64,000 nt of DNA from Croceibacter atlanticus HTCC2559 (GTDB taxonomy: Bacteria > Bacteroidota > Bacteroidia > Flavobacteriales > Flavobacteriaceae): NCBI RefSeq assembly GCF_000196315.1, contig NC_014230.1:2318501-2382500 (forward strand), given 5' to 3'. A model generated the notes under the pieces. It did no database searches and had not been told where the DNA came from. It saw only the letters and a program-made list of their open reading frames with translations. Numbering within the stretch: the stretch's first letter is position 1; the number at the start of each line of letters is the position of its first letter. This document shows, in pieces, positions 8,471 through 17,594 of the stretch. The position numbers were made by a program, and so were the translations under genes.

Positions 8471-8516
8471 CAAAACTACAAAATTGGATTATTTCCTAAA
8501 GTTGGATTATTTCCAA
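8471..8516 (-). promoter_or_regulatory. Promoter/operator region of umuDC: tandem TTGGATTATTTCC repeats and a -7 box
   Basis: Two copies of TTGGATTATTTCC (8484-8496 and 8502-8514) are spaced exactly 18 bp start to start. The second extends to TTGGATTATTTCCAA, an inverted repeat of TTGGA around five bases. On the minus strand TAGTTTTG (8471-8478) matches the Bacteroidetes -7 consensus just before the umuD ATG, so the repeats fall over and upstream of the expected polymerase site. This arrangement suits a repressor of umuDC and/or of the divergent gene at 8520. The regulator is unknown. Confidence 0.5.
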
Positions 8517-8519
8517 CTT

Positions 8520-9242
8520 ATGAACAATTTTAAAAATGAACTATATTCGCTCAAAAAAGCGTTGACAGCACATCAAAAAACTCAGAACCTCTTTAAAAAC
8601 TATGGCATTGCTGTATTGTGTTTCATAGCATACTTTACCTTAGTAGGCATATTAACTGTGGTGTTTCCTGAGTTACAATTAGATGCTATAAAAGACACCA
8701 GATTAGATGCTATGATTAAAGAGAACCCATTAAAGTTCTTTATTCTAGCTGTTATTCTTGCTCCTTTATTGGAAGAAGGTGTTTACAGAACTTTAATAGC
8801 CCCTAAACCTTGGGAAATAGCATTCTTTTTAGCTTGCTTAACATTACTCTTTGCAGGACGTTTTTTTCCAGAAGATGTTTTATGGTGGCTAAAGTGTATT
8901 ATTAGCGTGTTGTCTTTAGTTATAATTTATAAATTATTTAGAGAACTGTTACCTGTACAACTAACTCAACAAGTCTGTAACATACTAACAAGATTTAAAA
9001 TTCCTATTGTAATAATAAGTTCTATAATCTTTGGGTTTGCACACGTTTATAACTATGTAGATAGCTTTATAATAACACTGCCTTTATTTATAGCTATTGT
9101 GCCTAGAATTATTTTGGGACTTTTATTTGCTAAGGTTAAAATTGAAAACAATGGGTTACCTTGGGCTATGTATTTACATGCTATAAATAATGGTGTCATT
9201 TTTATAATAGCATACCTTAACTATAGCAATCAGCCACTTTAG
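8520..9242 (+). CDS. CPBP-family intramembrane metalloprotease (CAAX-prenyl-protease-like)
   Basis: A 240-residue multi-pass membrane protein. The family signature is present: EEGVYR (Glu85, Glu86, Arg90), FGFAH (Phe171...His175) and the third motif HAINN at about 220. These are the glutamates and histidines of the intramembrane active site shared with Rce1-type proteases. In bacteria such proteins act in bacteriocin immunity or membrane protein processing; the substrate is not known here. The ATG at 8520 is chosen because the longer in-frame extension to 8484 would run through the umuD operator repeats. It is divergent from umuDC across that short region. Confidence 0.85.
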   Translation: MNNFKNELYSLKKALTAHQKTQNLFKNYGIAVLCFIAYFTLVGILTVVFPELQLDAIKDTRLDAMIKENPLKFFILAVILAPLLEEGVYRTLIAPKPWEIAFFLACLTLLFAGRFFPEDVLWWLKCIISVLSLVIIYKLFRELLPVQLTQQVCNILTRFKIPIVIISSIIFGFAHVYNYVDSFIITLPLFIAIVPRIILGLLFAKVKIENNGLPWAMYLHAINNGVIFIIAYLNYSNQPL

Positions 9243-9248
9243 ATTCTG

Positions 9249-9256
9249 TATATTTG
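9249..9256 (+). promoter_or_regulatory. Candidate -7 box TATATTTG for sdaA
   Basis: TATATTTG is an exact match to TAnnTTTG and ends 18 nt before the sdaA ATG. No TTG lies at the expected distance upstream, so the -33 half is unsupported. Confidence 0.45.
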
Positions 9257-9274
9257 ACCCCAAATTCATAGGTT

Positions 9275-10708
9275 ATGGCAAATCGCGAAGCGATAAGTAT
9301 TTTTCATATGTTAAAGATTGGTGTGGGACCTTCTAGCTCACACACATTAGGACCTTGGCGTGCAGCGCAACGTTGGATAGAAGAACTTAAAGAACAGAAA
9401 AAGTTTGATAAGGTTACAAAAGTTCAAGTAGATTTATATGGTTCATTATCACTTACCGGAAAAGGTCATGCTACAGATTTAGCATCACTCTTAGGATTAA
9501 GTGGATATGATCCTGTAACTATTCCTATTGAAAGTATTGATGGAGAGATTGCGCAAATAAAATCTACAGGAAAACTTCTACTAAACGGAGAAAAACCTAT
9601 TGAATTCAGCTTTAAAGACGATGTTATATTCAACAGAAACTTTAAAAAATTTCATCCTAATGGAATGACGTTTAGTGCTGTTTTAGATAACCAAAAAACA
9701 ACAAATAGTACCTTCTACTCTATTGGTGGTGGTTTTGTGGTTAAAGAGGAACGTAAGCGTGCCAAAAAGAAAGAAGAAAAATTTCAAGACTTCCCATTTC
9801 CTATAGATAAGGCTACAGAGCTTTTAGCATTTTGTCATCAAGAGAACAAGAAAGTGTCTGAAATTGTTTTAGAAAACGAACGTTCGCTAAGAACAGACGC
9901 AGAAATAGATGAAGAGCTAAAAGCTATATGGAATGTCATGTTAGAGTCTATGTTTGTAGGCTGCCATACAGAAGGTACTCTTCCTGGCGGTTTAAATGTA
10001 AGACGCCGCGCCTATGACACTAATAAAAGACTAATTGGTGATAAGCCATATACAACTAAAGAAGAATGGATAGCAGCCATAAGAAGCACCGAAGTTAAGT
10101 TTAGAGAAATTTTAAAATGGGTATCTTGTTTTGCGTTGGCGGTTAATGAAGTAAATGCTTCGTTAGGCCGTGTGGTAACTGCTCCTACAAATGGAAGTGC
10201 TGGTGTTATACCTGCCGTAATTATGTATTTTGCTGTTATTGAAAATCACGATGCTAATTTTGAAGATATCAAGCAATTTTTATTGGTTGCAGGAGAAATA
10301 GGTAGCCTGTTTAAAAAAGGCGCAACAATTTCTGCAGCAATGGGTGGTTGCCAAGCAGAGATTGGTGTATCTTCAGCAATGGCTGCAGGTGCGCTAACTG
10401 AACTTATGGGTGGCTCTCCAGAACAAGTTCTTATGGCTAGTGAAATTGCAATGGAGCATCATTTAGGAATGACCTGCGATCCTATAGCAGGTTTGGTACA
10501 AATACCTTGTATAGAGCGAAATGCAATGGGTGCTATTAAAGCAATTAATGCGTGCGAACTAGCATTGGATACCGATGCTAAAAATGCAAAAGTTCCTTTA
10601 GATAAAGTAATTGAAACTATGTGGGAAACCGCAAAAGACATGACTTCCAAGTACAAAGAAACTAGTGAAGGTGGTTTAGCGGTAAAGGTAAATATGAGCG
10701 ACTGTTAA
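9275..10708 (+). CDS. sdaA: L-serine ammonia-lyase (iron-sulfur serine deaminase)
   Basis: This 477-residue single-chain enzyme has the substrate loop GPSSSHTLGPWRAA near residue 17 and the alpha-domain cysteines expected for a [4Fe-4S] cluster: one in MGGCQAEIGVSSAM, two in MTCDPIAGLVQIPC. It converts L-serine to pyruvate and ammonia in the cytoplasm, feeding serine into central carbon metabolism. Length and order (beta domain then alpha domain) are those of the fused bacterial form. The stop shares a TTAA with the stop of the convergent gene at 10705. Confidence 0.96.
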   Translation: MANREAISIFHMLKIGVGPSSSHTLGPWRAAQRWIEELKEQKKFDKVTKVQVDLYGSLSLTGKGHATDLASLLGLSGYDPVTIPIESIDGEIAQIKSTGKLLLNGEKPIEFSFKDDVIFNRNFKKFHPNGMTFSAVLDNQKTTNSTFYSIGGGFVVKEERKRAKKKEEKFQDFPFPIDKATELLAFCHQENKKVSEIVLENERSLRTDAEIDEELKAIWNVMLESMFVGCHTEGTLPGGLNVRRRAYDTNKRLIGDKPYTTKEEWIAAIRSTEVKFREILKWVSCFALAVNEVNASLGRVVTAPTNGSAGVIPAVIMYFAVIENHDANFEDIKQFLLVAGEIGSLFKKGATISAAMGGCQAEIGVSSAMAAGALTELMGGSPEQVLMASEIAMEHHLGMTCDPIAGLVQIPCIERNAMGAIKAINACELALDTDAKNAKVPLDKVIETMWETAKDMTSKYKETSEGGLAVKVNMSDC

Positions 10709-11169
10709 TTAACGTTACAGCCTTCTCGTGTTCTGGTATCTACAATTGCAATAACTTCCCAGACCCCATTATTTTTAAATAATGTAAAGTTATTTACGCC
10801 ACAGTGGCTAAACGTTCCATTAAAATAAAACTCATAGGGCGTCCAGGCTAATGCCATAGCACCGTTTACAGCTATTTGATAATCTAAAATGCGTTCTTCG
10901 AAATTTTGAGAAGCAGGAATACTTTGTATAGATGCTACAAAGGCTTTAAAATTTGTGGCAGGCGTTAACTGCGGGTTTCCAGCTTGGTCATTACTTATAC
11001 TTCTTAATGTCATTTCAGAATGAGAGACAGACTTTAAAATTGAAGAGTCTTGCTTATGAAAACCATCAAAGAACGTAATGATTGTTTCTTTTACCAAAGC
11101 ACTTTCATCTACCTGTGCAGAGGCTACTACACTTATTAAACAAACAATTACAAATACAAGATGTTTCAT
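10705..11169 (-). CDS. Exported NTF2/SnoaL-like fold protein
   Basis: A 154-residue protein with a cleavable signal (MKHLVFVIVCLISVVASAQ) and then an alpha+beta cone of the nuclear transport factor 2 type: ESALVKETIITFFDGFHKQD, ILKSVSHSEMTL and a final NNFTLFKNNGVWEVIAIVDT. Bacteroidetes proteins of this kind are usually annotated as nuclear transport factor 2 or lumazine-binding-like proteins without a proven function. It sits alone between sdaA (convergent) and panB (divergent). Only the fold and the export are supported. Confidence 0.75.
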   Translation of the reverse strand: MKHLVFVIVCLISVVASAQVDESALVKETIITFFDGFHKQDSSILKSVSHSEMTLRSISNDQAGNPQLTPATNFKAFVASIQSIPASQNFEERILDYQIAVNGAMALAWTPYEFYFNGTFSHCGVNNFTLFKNNGVWEVIAIVDTRTREGCNVN

Positions 11170-11230
11170 GATATTTACTATTTAGGGTTCTTACTAAATT
11201 AGTACTTTTACATGAAACAAACTTAATTTT

Positions 11231-12049
11231 ATGTCTACAGCTAAAAAAGAATATAAACGCATTACCGTAAAAAGCCTAGTTGATATGAAACGTAGAGACG
11301 AAAAAATCTCTATGTTAACTGCTTATGACTATACCATGGCCAAAATTGTTGATGCCGCTGGAATAGATGTTATTTTAGTTGGAGACTCTGCCTCTAATGT
11401 AATGGCTGGTCATGAAACTACATTACCTATTACATTAGACCAAATGATTTATCATGCCTCTTCTGTTGTAAGAGCCATTACAAGGAGTCTGGTAGTTGTA
11501 GATTTACCATTTGGAAGTTATCAAAGTGATCCGAAAGAAGCATTAAGATCTGCAATTAGAATAATGAAAGAAAGTGGTGGTCACGCTGTTAAATTAGAAG
11601 GCGGAAAAGAAGTAAAAGACAGTGTGAAACGTATTCTAAATGCAGGAATCCCAGTAATGGGTCATTTAGGGCTTACACCACAAAGTATATATAAATTTGG
11701 AACATACACCGTAAGAGCTAAGGAAGAGGAAGAAGCTCAAAAACTTAAAGACGATGCATTAATGCTTGAGAAAGCTGGTTGTTTTGCCATAGTTTTAGAG
11801 AAAGTGCCTGCTAAGTTAGCCAAAGAGGTTGCAGAAAGTTTAACCATTCCCATAATTGGTATTGGTGCTGGTTCTGGAGTAGATGGACAGGTGTTAGTGC
11901 TTCACGATTTACTTGGGATGACACACGAGTTTAACCCACGCTTTTTAAGACGATACATGAATTTATATGACGACATGAGTACTGCAATATCTCAATATGT
12001 AACAGATGTAAAAGCTGTAGATTTTCCAAATGAAGACGAGCAGTATTAA
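11231..12049 (+). CDS. panB: 3-methyl-2-oxobutanoate hydroxymethyltransferase
   Basis: A 272-residue PanB. Conserved blocks include [47 protein letters not shown] and [20 protein letters not shown]. It transfers a hydroxymethyl group from 5,10-methylene-tetrahydrofolate to 3-methyl-2-oxobutanoate, giving ketopantoate for pantothenate and coenzyme A. The length is standard. No panC or panD is next to it. The next gene, an RluA-type synthase on the same strand, starts 87 bases after its stop. Confidence 0.97.
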   Translation: MSTAKKEYKRITVKSLVDMKRRDEKISMLTAYDYTMAKIVDAAGIDVILVGDSASNVMAGHETTLPITLDQMIYHASSVVRAITRSLVVVDLPFGSYQSDPKEALRSAIRIMKESGGHAVKLEGGKEVKDSVKRILNAGIPVMGHLGLTPQSIYKFGTYTVRAKEEEEAQKLKDDALMLEKAGCFAIVLEKVPAKLAKEVAESLTIPIIGIGAGSGVDGQVLVLHDLLGMTHEFNPRFLRRYMNLYDDMSTAISQYVTDVKAVDFPNEDEQY

Positions 12050-12135
12050 TTGATAATCCATAATTAAAGTTGAAAAGTGTTTTGAAAGTGTTTCAACCTA
12101 CTTCAGTTAAATTATTCTTTTATGATTGTTGATTA

Positions 12136-12834
12136 ATGAAAATGTACTCAGACAAAAATAATCTCCAAGTTATTTATGAAGATAATCACTTAATTGTGGT
12201 TAATAAACGTGCTGGAGATATTGTACAAGGTGACAAAACGGGTGATAAACCATTAAGTGACGTTGTTAAATCTTATATAAAAGAAAAGTATAACAAACCA
12301 GGAGATGTATATCTTGGTGTAGTACATAGATTAGATAGACCAACTACTGGTGTCGTATTATTTTCTAAGACCTCTAAAGCCCTTTCCAGATTAAATAAAA
12401 TGTTCGCTAATCATGAGACCTCAAAAACATACTGGGCTGTTGTAAAAAATAATCCACCTAAAGAAAAGGACAGATTAGTACATTATCTTAAACGTAATCC
12501 TAAGCAAAATAAATCCTACGCTCATAAACACGAAGTTCCTGATAGCAAGAAAGCTATATTAGATTACATCTTAAAATTCAGATTAAATAATTATAATTTA
12601 CTAGAGGTCAATCTTTTAACAGGAAGGCATCATCAAATTAGATCTCAGCTTTCATCAATAGAATGTCCTATAAAAGGAGATTTAAAATATGGTGCAGACC
12701 GTAGCAATCCCGATGGCAGTATACATTTGCACGCAAGGTTTTTAACTATACAGCATCCTGTAAAAAAAGAACCTATTACTTTTAAAGCACCACTTCCAGA
12801 AGATGCTATTTGGAAAGCTTGCGAAAACGCATAA
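12136..12834 (+). CDS. RluA-family pseudouridine synthase
   Basis: A 232-residue enzyme with the RluA signature HRLDRPTTGVVLFSKTSKA near residue 72 (catalytic Asp in HRLDR) and the later block LTGRHHQIRSQLS. There is no N-terminal S4 RNA-binding domain, so it is of the short RluA/TruC-like type rather than full RluC/RluD. It isomerises uridine in rRNA or tRNA; the target position cannot be told from sequence. It ends in a strong hairpin terminator shared with ndk on the other strand. Confidence 0.9.
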   Translation: MKMYSDKNNLQVIYEDNHLIVVNKRAGDIVQGDKTGDKPLSDVVKSYIKEKYNKPGDVYLGVVHRLDRPTTGVVLFSKTSKALSRLNKMFANHETSKTYWAVVKNNPPKEKDRLVHYLKRNPKQNKSYAHKHEVPDSKKAILDYILKFRLNNYNLLEVNLLTGRHHQIRSQLSSIECPIKGDLKYGADRSNPDGSIHLHARFLTIQHPVKKEPITFKAPLPEDAIWKACENA

Positions 12835-12867
12835 AAAAAGCCTCTAAGTTTTACTTAGAGGCTTTTT
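12834..12867. terminator. Bidirectional intrinsic terminator between the RluA-type gene and ndk
   Basis: AAAAAAGCCTCTAAG pairs with CTTAGAGGCTTTTT around a 5-nt TTTTA loop. A run on one side and T run on the other mean that both convergent transcripts would end here. Confidence 0.9.
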
Positions 12868-12885
12868 ATTTATGAGGTAATGTCC

Positions 12886-13305
12886 TTAAAACATTTCACG
12901 TCCAGCAAAATGGAAAGCACCTTCTATCTGTGCATTCTCATCACTATCACTACCGTGTACAGCATTCTCACCGATTGATGCAGCATATAATTTACGTATA
13001 GTACCTTCTGCAGCGTCTTCTGGGTTTGTAGCACCAATAAGAGTTCTAAAATCCTCAACTGCGTTTTCTTTTTCTAAGATAGCAGCTACTATAGGACCAC
13101 GGGTCATATATTCTACCAATTCTCCGAAAAATGGACGCTCTTTGTGCACAGCGTAAAACGTCTCTGCATCAGTTTGAGTCATTTGAGTTAATTTCATAGC
13201 AACTATACGGAAACCCGCAGATGCTATTTGCTCTAATATTGCACCAACGTGTCCTTTTTCAACAGCATCTGGCTTAAGCATTGTAAATGTTCTAATTCCT
13301 GACAT
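12886..13305 (-). CDS. ndk: Nucleoside diphosphate kinase
   Basis: A 139-residue Ndk: [17 protein letters not shown] at the start, [10 protein letters not shown], and the active-site histidine in [15 protein letters not shown] (His117). It moves the gamma phosphate from ATP to other nucleoside diphosphates through a phosphohistidine. The ATG at 13303-13305 (MSGIRTF) is chosen over a 22-residue longer extension because the longer form has no counterpart in the family and would overlap the promoter at 13329-13358. Confidence 0.97.
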   Translation of the reverse strand: MSGIRTFTMLKPDAVEKGHVGAILEQIASAGFRIVAMKLTQMTQTDAETFYAVHKERPFFGELVEYMTRGPIVAAILEKENAVEDFRTLIGATNPEDAAEGTIRKLYAASIGENAVHGSDSDENAQIEGAFHFAGREMF

Positions 13306-13328
13306 TTTTATGATCTTTAAATTTGGTG

Positions 13329-13358
13329 CAAAAATAAGATATTCTATTTCAAAACCAA
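13329..13358 (-). promoter_or_regulatory. Bacteroidetes-type promoter of ndk
   Basis: On the minus strand TTG (13356-13358), then 19 nt, then TATTTTTG (13329-13336) matches the -33/-7 consensus TTG-N19-TAnnTTTG. The -7 box ends 23 nt before the ndk ATG. Confidence 0.75.
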
Positions 13359-13429
13359 TAGAATTACACAACTTAATGTAAACTTAAAATAAGATGACAC
13401 AAGTGCTCTATTTTGTATATTCGCACCTT

Positions 13430-14449
13430 ATGGAAACACAGAAGTTACAAGAGCTTAAGCAGCTCTTAGAAAGCCCAAAGAAAATTGTAATAATTCCACA
13501 TAGAAATCCCGATGGAGATGCCATGGGATCTACCCTAGCATTATCTTTATATTTAAATTTGAAAGGCCATACTAGTCGCGTAGTTGCTCCTAATGGTTAT
13601 CCAGATTTTTTAAGCTGGTTACCACACAATGACAGTCTGTTTTTATTTGACAGTCATAATAGGCAATCTAAAGAAGCTATAGAAGCAGCAGACCTAGTTT
13701 TTACATTAGATTTTAATCACCTATCTCGTGTAGGAAGTGATATGCAAAATACACTTGAAAATTGTGGAAAGACATTTGTGATGATAGATCATCACCAACA
13801 ACCAGACACATACGCAAAGTTTACTTATAGTGATACCACAATGAGCTCTACCTGTGAAATGGTATATCATTTTATAGATATGTTAGGTGATGCAAACTTA
13901 ATAACCAAAGAAATTGCAACTTGCTTATATACTGGTATCATGACAGATACAGGTTCATTTAGGTTTAAAAGTACTACCGCAGCTACACATAAAGTAGCGG
14001 CTCAATTAATTGCAGCTGGTGCAGAAAACCAAATCATACATCAAAATATTTATGACACCTATACACCAAGTAGACTTAAACTTTTAGGTATTGCTTTAAA
14101 AAACATGGTTGTTTTAGAGGAGTTTAATACTGCTTATATTTCGTTATCTCAAGAAGAATTAGATACAAATAATTTTCAAAAAGGTGATACAGAAGGATTT
14201 GTGAATTATTGCCTCACCTTATTAAATATAAAATTAGCCGCTATTTTTATTGAAAAGACTTCTGATAATATCGTGAAAATGTCTTTACGCAGTAAAGGTG
14301 ATTTTTCTGTAAACGATATGGCAAGAACACATTTTGAAGGTGGTGGCCATACCAATGCAGCTGGCGGAAAATCTGACCTAAGTTTAAAAGATACCATTGC
14401 TAAATTTATTAGTATATTGCCAGACTATAAAGCAGAATTAACAGCGTGA
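13430..14449 (+). CDS. nrnA: DHH-family phosphoesterase, NrnA-like oligoribonuclease/pAp phosphatase
   Basis: A 339-residue DHH-DHHA1 protein. Manganese-binding motifs are visible: IPHRNPDGDAMGS, FTLDFNHLSRVGS, the name-giving IDHHQQPD, and the DHHA1 motif GGGHTNAAGG near the end. Enzymes of this type degrade 2-5 nt RNAs and dephosphorylate pAp. The ATG at 13430 (METQKLQELK) is taken instead of the one at 13394 because the 12 extra residues are not family-like. The stop overlaps the gldI start, so the gene heads a three-gene operon. Confidence 0.88.
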   Translation: METQKLQELKQLLESPKKIVIIPHRNPDGDAMGSTLALSLYLNLKGHTSRVVAPNGYPDFLSWLPHNDSLFLFDSHNRQSKEAIEAADLVFTLDFNHLSRVGSDMQNTLENCGKTFVMIDHHQQPDTYAKFTYSDTTMSSTCEMVYHFIDMLGDANLITKEIATCLYTGIMTDTGSFRFKSTTAATHKVAAQLIAAGAENQIIHQNIYDTYTPSRLKLLGIALKNMVVLEEFNTAYISLSQEELDTNNFQKGDTEGFVNYCLTLLNIKLAAIFIEKTSDNIVKMSLRSKGDFSVNDMARTHFEGGGHTNAAGGKSDLSLKDTIAKFISILPDYKAELTA

Positions 14450-14997
14450 AACACTTAATAAACTTAATACTTGTCGCAGTAATTTTTGGTAGTTGTAAAC
14501 CTCCAGAAGCAAGACGACCTATAAGTTCTTCTAGTGGAACAACTATTGAGGCTTCTGTGCTAAGAAATAAAAAGCTTATTGCAAATCAAGAGTCTCAAAT
14601 TAAAAATATTATTTCTAAAGACTCTATTAATACCTATGAAACTTCAAGTAATGGATTCTGGTATTATTTTAAAACGCAAGACACTACGTCTCAAAAAATG
14701 CCAGAGTTTGGTGATTTAGTAAGCTATGATTATACTATAGAATCTCTTAGTGGCGACACAATTTATTCAGAAGAAGAAACTCCGAGTAAAACTTATGCAA
14801 TGGACCAAGAGCAATTGGCTAGTGGTATAAGAGAAGGTTTAAAGCTAACTACAGAAGGAGATGAAATAGTCTTGTTATTACCGTCTCATAAAGCTTACGG
14901 CTATTATGGCGACAAGAATAAAATAGGAAGTAATATTCCTATCACAGTTAAATTAAAAGTAAAATCAATAACAACTCAAAATAACCCACAAGAATGA
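14446..14997 (+). CDS. gldI: Gliding motility-associated FKBP-type peptidyl-prolyl isomerase lipoprotein GldI
   Basis: A 183-residue lipoprotein (signal ending VIFGSC) with an FKBP domain: GDLVSYDYTIESLSGDTIYS, then REGLKLTTEGDEIVLLLPSHKAYGYYGD. This composition and the neighbouring DHH phosphoesterase match GldI of flavobacteria, which is needed for gliding motility, probably for folding of envelope parts of the gliding/T9SS machine. The start is GTG at 14446, overlapping the nrnA stop TGA. The next isomerase gene overlaps its stop, indicating translational coupling. Confidence 0.9.
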   Translation: MKHLINLILVAVIFGSCKPPEARRPISSSSGTTIEASVLRNKKLIANQESQIKNIISKDSINTYETSSNGFWYYFKTQDTTSQKMPEFGDLVSYDYTIESLSGDTIYSEEETPSKTYAMDQEQLASGIREGLKLTTEGDEIVLLLPSHKAYGYYGDKNKIGSNIPITVKLKVKSITTQNNPQE

Positions 14998-16130
14998 AAC
15001 GATTAACATTTATATTAACCAGCATACTTGCACTCGCCTTATTTAGTTGCGGAGAAAAGTACCCAGATTTAGAAGATGGTCTTTATGCTGAGTTTATTAC
15101 CAATCAAGGTACATTTGTTGCTAAATTATACGAAGAACAAGCACCTTTAACCATTGCAAACTTCGTGTCTTTAGCAGAAGGTACAAATACAATGGTAGAT
15201 AGTACATATAAAGGAAAGAACTTTTATAATGGTCTTATTTTTCATAGAGTTATTAAAGACTTTATGATACAAGGTGGTGATCCTGAAGGTACAGGTCGTG
15301 GTGGTCCTGGATACAAGTTTCCAGATGAAACTACAGAATCTCTAGCTCATAACGATAAGGGAATATTATCTATGGCTAATTCTGGGCCTAATACAAACGG
15401 AAGTCAATTTTTTGTTACTTTAAAAGCCACACCTTGGTTAGACGGTCGTCATACTATTTTTGGTAAAGTTATGATAGGTCAAGAAGTTGTAGATACTATA
15501 GGAAAAGTTGAAACTACTAAACCTGGAGATAAGCCTGTTGAAGATGTTGTAATTAATGAATTAAACATTATTAAAAAAGGTAGTAAATACAAAAAATATG
15601 ATGGTGCAAAAGCTTATGAAGAAACTTTAAAAAACATTGAAACTTCTAAAATTGAGGAAGCTAAGCGTTTAGAAGAAGTTAAGATGAATAAGGCTAAAGA
15701 AATTGAAGCACTTAAAAAAGAAGCTACGACTTATGACAGTGGCTTATCTATGGTAATTACTACAGAAGGTGAAGGCCCTAAACCAAATACTGGAGATGCA
15801 GTTACTGTAAATTATGCTGGTTATTTAGAAGACGGAACTTTATTTGATTCTAACATTGAAAAGATTTCTAGAACATATAACATTTTTAATGCAAACCGTA
15901 AGAAAAAAGATGGGTATACACCAATGCCAACACTTTATAGCCCAGATGCAGGCCTTATACAAGGTTTTAAAGATGCAATGCAGATGATGAAAGTTGGAGA
16001 TAAAGCTACTGTGTTTATTCCTTCTCATTTAGCTTATGGTGAACGTGGTGCAGGACAAGCAATTAAACCAAACACAGATTTAGTATTTGAGTTAGAGTTG
16101 GTTGAGATTACACCTAAGACAAAGAAGTAA
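14994..16130 (+). CDS. Peptidyl-prolyl isomerase lipoprotein, cyclophilin-FKBP fusion
   Basis: A 378-residue lipoprotein (ALALFSC) joining two unrelated prolyl isomerase folds. Residues about 30-195 are a cyclophilin (FVSLAEGTN, FHRVIKDFMIQGGDPEGTG, SMANSGPNTNGSQFFVT). A charged helical linker at about 205-245 is rich in Lys and Glu. From about 250 an FKBP domain follows (GDAVTVNYAGYLEDGTLFDSN, then FIPSHLAYGERGAG). The start overlaps the gldI stop as ATGA. It probably acts in the periplasm as a folding factor together with GldI. The operon ends at the hairpin at 16158. Confidence 0.93.
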   Translation: MKRLTFILTSILALALFSCGEKYPDLEDGLYAEFITNQGTFVAKLYEEQAPLTIANFVSLAEGTNTMVDSTYKGKNFYNGLIFHRVIKDFMIQGGDPEGTGRGGPGYKFPDETTESLAHNDKGILSMANSGPNTNGSQFFVTLKATPWLDGRHTIFGKVMIGQEVVDTIGKVETTKPGDKPVEDVVINELNIIKKGSKYKKYDGAKAYEETLKNIETSKIEEAKRLEEVKMNKAKEIEALKKEATTYDSGLSMVITTEGEGPKPNTGDAVTVNYAGYLEDGTLFDSNIEKISRTYNIFNANRKKKDGYTPMPTLYSPDAGLIQGFKDAMQMMKVGDKATVFIPSHLAYGERGAGQAIKPNTDLVFELELVEITPKTKK

Positions 16131-16157
16131 AATAACTTTTTCTTGAAATTAAAGCTT

Positions 16158-16187
16158 AAGCGTCTCACATTAGTGAGGCGCTTTTTT
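16158..16187 (+). terminator. Intrinsic terminator of the nrnA-gldI-isomerase operon
   Basis: An 11-bp stem (AAGCGTCTCAC with GTGAGGCGCTT, one wobble) and a 4-nt loop followed by TTTTTT. Its T tail touches the stop codon of the convergent wzi-like gene. Confidence 0.88.
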
Positions 16188-17511
16188 AATTAAAAGTATA
16201 TTTATACGAACCTGCTAAACCAAGTAAGTTTCCAGAATAGCTTAAAATATCTAATCCAGTTTTAATGGTAAATTGGCCTACATTTTTTGTTTTATACGTA
16301 AGTCCCGCATAAGTATAAAGTGCCTTTCTCTTAGGGATAAAAGGCTGTACATATGTTCCTAGACTTTCTATATAAGATGCTTTTAATTGTAGCTCAAACG
16401 ATTTGTAAGATGATAATAAGCCAAAATGATGACCTTGCACCCTACTATTTCCCATAGGGTTATAAAAAGATTGTGGTTGTATAAAAGGTAAACCTATTGT
16501 TCTATTCTCATAAGTCCATCCGCTATCATAAATACCATTTCTAAAATAATTGTCATTTCCACTTACTGTACCGAAACCATTTTGATTTTTAGTATGTATA
16601 TACTCATAGTTTACCGCTTTAAGTATTGAGTTATTAAAGGTTAAATGTGCTCCCCAAATACCATCTGGAAAATTTTTTAAAGCTGTTCCAGAGCCATCTT
16701 CAAATAAATGTTGGTGGTACAACTCTAATGTTCCTTTATCTAATGTGTAGGTATAAGAAAGGTTATAAGAGCCTAAATGATTTCCTAAAGCGTTAATAAC
16801 TTCACCTTCTGGAGCATCATCTGATCCAGATCGTTTAGCGAAAAATACATCTATAAAATCTGAAACTTTGCTTGGTTGTTTTCCAAATCTTGGTGAAGTT
16901 CCAGCCCATTGTGCAAAATGTTGTATTTCAAAATGAAGCTTACTCTTATCAGAAAGTTTTATATAAGCACCTAAATGTTTATAATGTATGTTAGCTCCTT
17001 TTACATAACGATCATCTATAAGTTCATAATGTCCAATTCCCCAATCTAACCCTAGCCAATCCCAAATTTTAATTGGTGCGTTAGCTTCTAATAAAATACC
17101 AGGTATAGCTCTTGTATTTCCAGACCAAAGAATATTTTTATTTGTAGATGATATACCATCTAACTCAATGTATTGATGAAAACTACCAATTCTTGCATTT
17201 AGCCAAGAGTTTGTATACTGCAAATAGGCATTATCTATTTGTAATGTCTTCCCTGAAGTACCGTTTTGATATAAAAGTCCGGCATTAACTTTAATATTTG
17301 AAGTTTCAGTTAACTTAAATTGGCGAGATGTTTCTCCTAGAACAAGAACATCTGTAGTTGGATCATTTCTGCCAAATTCATTTGTATAAAACCAAAATGG
17401 TGAAGTATCATTCGATAAAAATCCACTTGATGTAAAAGATGATTCTGTTTGGTAATTTTGTGCAGAGAGTGATGTTACAACACAAAATAAAGCTAGAACT
17501 AATGGCTTCAT
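16186..17511 (-). CDS. Capsule assembly Wzi-family outer membrane beta-barrel protein
   Basis: A 441-residue exported protein: signal ending SLSAQ, then alternating aromatic beta strands typical of an 18-strand Wzi-like barrel (SPFWFYTNEFGR, LGAYIKLSDKSKLHFEIQHFAQW, GLSYKSFELQLKASY-like repeats). Wzi is an outer membrane lectin that helps to hold capsular polysaccharide on the cell. Its place beside the Wzc/Wza genes supports the same role. It is divergent from the PHP phosphatase gene. Confidence 0.85.
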   Translation of the reverse strand: MKPLVLALFCVVTSLSAQNYQTESSFTSSGFLSNDTSPFWFYTNEFGRNDPTTDVLVLGETSRQFKLTETSNIKVNAGLLYQNGTSGKTLQIDNAYLQYTNSWLNARIGSFHQYIELDGISSTNKNILWSGNTRAIPGILLEANAPIKIWDWLGLDWGIGHYELIDDRYVKGANIHYKHLGAYIKLSDKSKLHFEIQHFAQWAGTSPRFGKQPSKVSDFIDVFFAKRSGSDDAPEGEVINALGNHLGSYNLSYTYTLDKGTLELYHQHLFEDGSGTALKNFPDGIWGAHLTFNNSILKAVNYEYIHTKNQNGFGTVSGNDNYFRNGIYDSGWTYENRTIGLPFIQPQSFYNPMGNSRVQGHHFGLLSSYKSFELQLKASYIESLGTYVQPFIPKRKALYTYAGLTYKTKNVGQFTIKTGLDILSYSGNLLGLAGSYKYTFN

Positions 17512-17594
17512 TGTCTTTAAAATATAAGCAAATGTAATGTTAGTTTTTCGGAACTGTATTGTTAATTTTGTTTCTCTTAATTTATATAGTATTT

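Noticed and set aside
12069-12097. GTTGAAA ... TTTCAAC inverted repeat between panB and the RluA-type gene
   Set aside because: Only seven pairs, a 15-base loop and no T run; within chance for this AT-rich gap.
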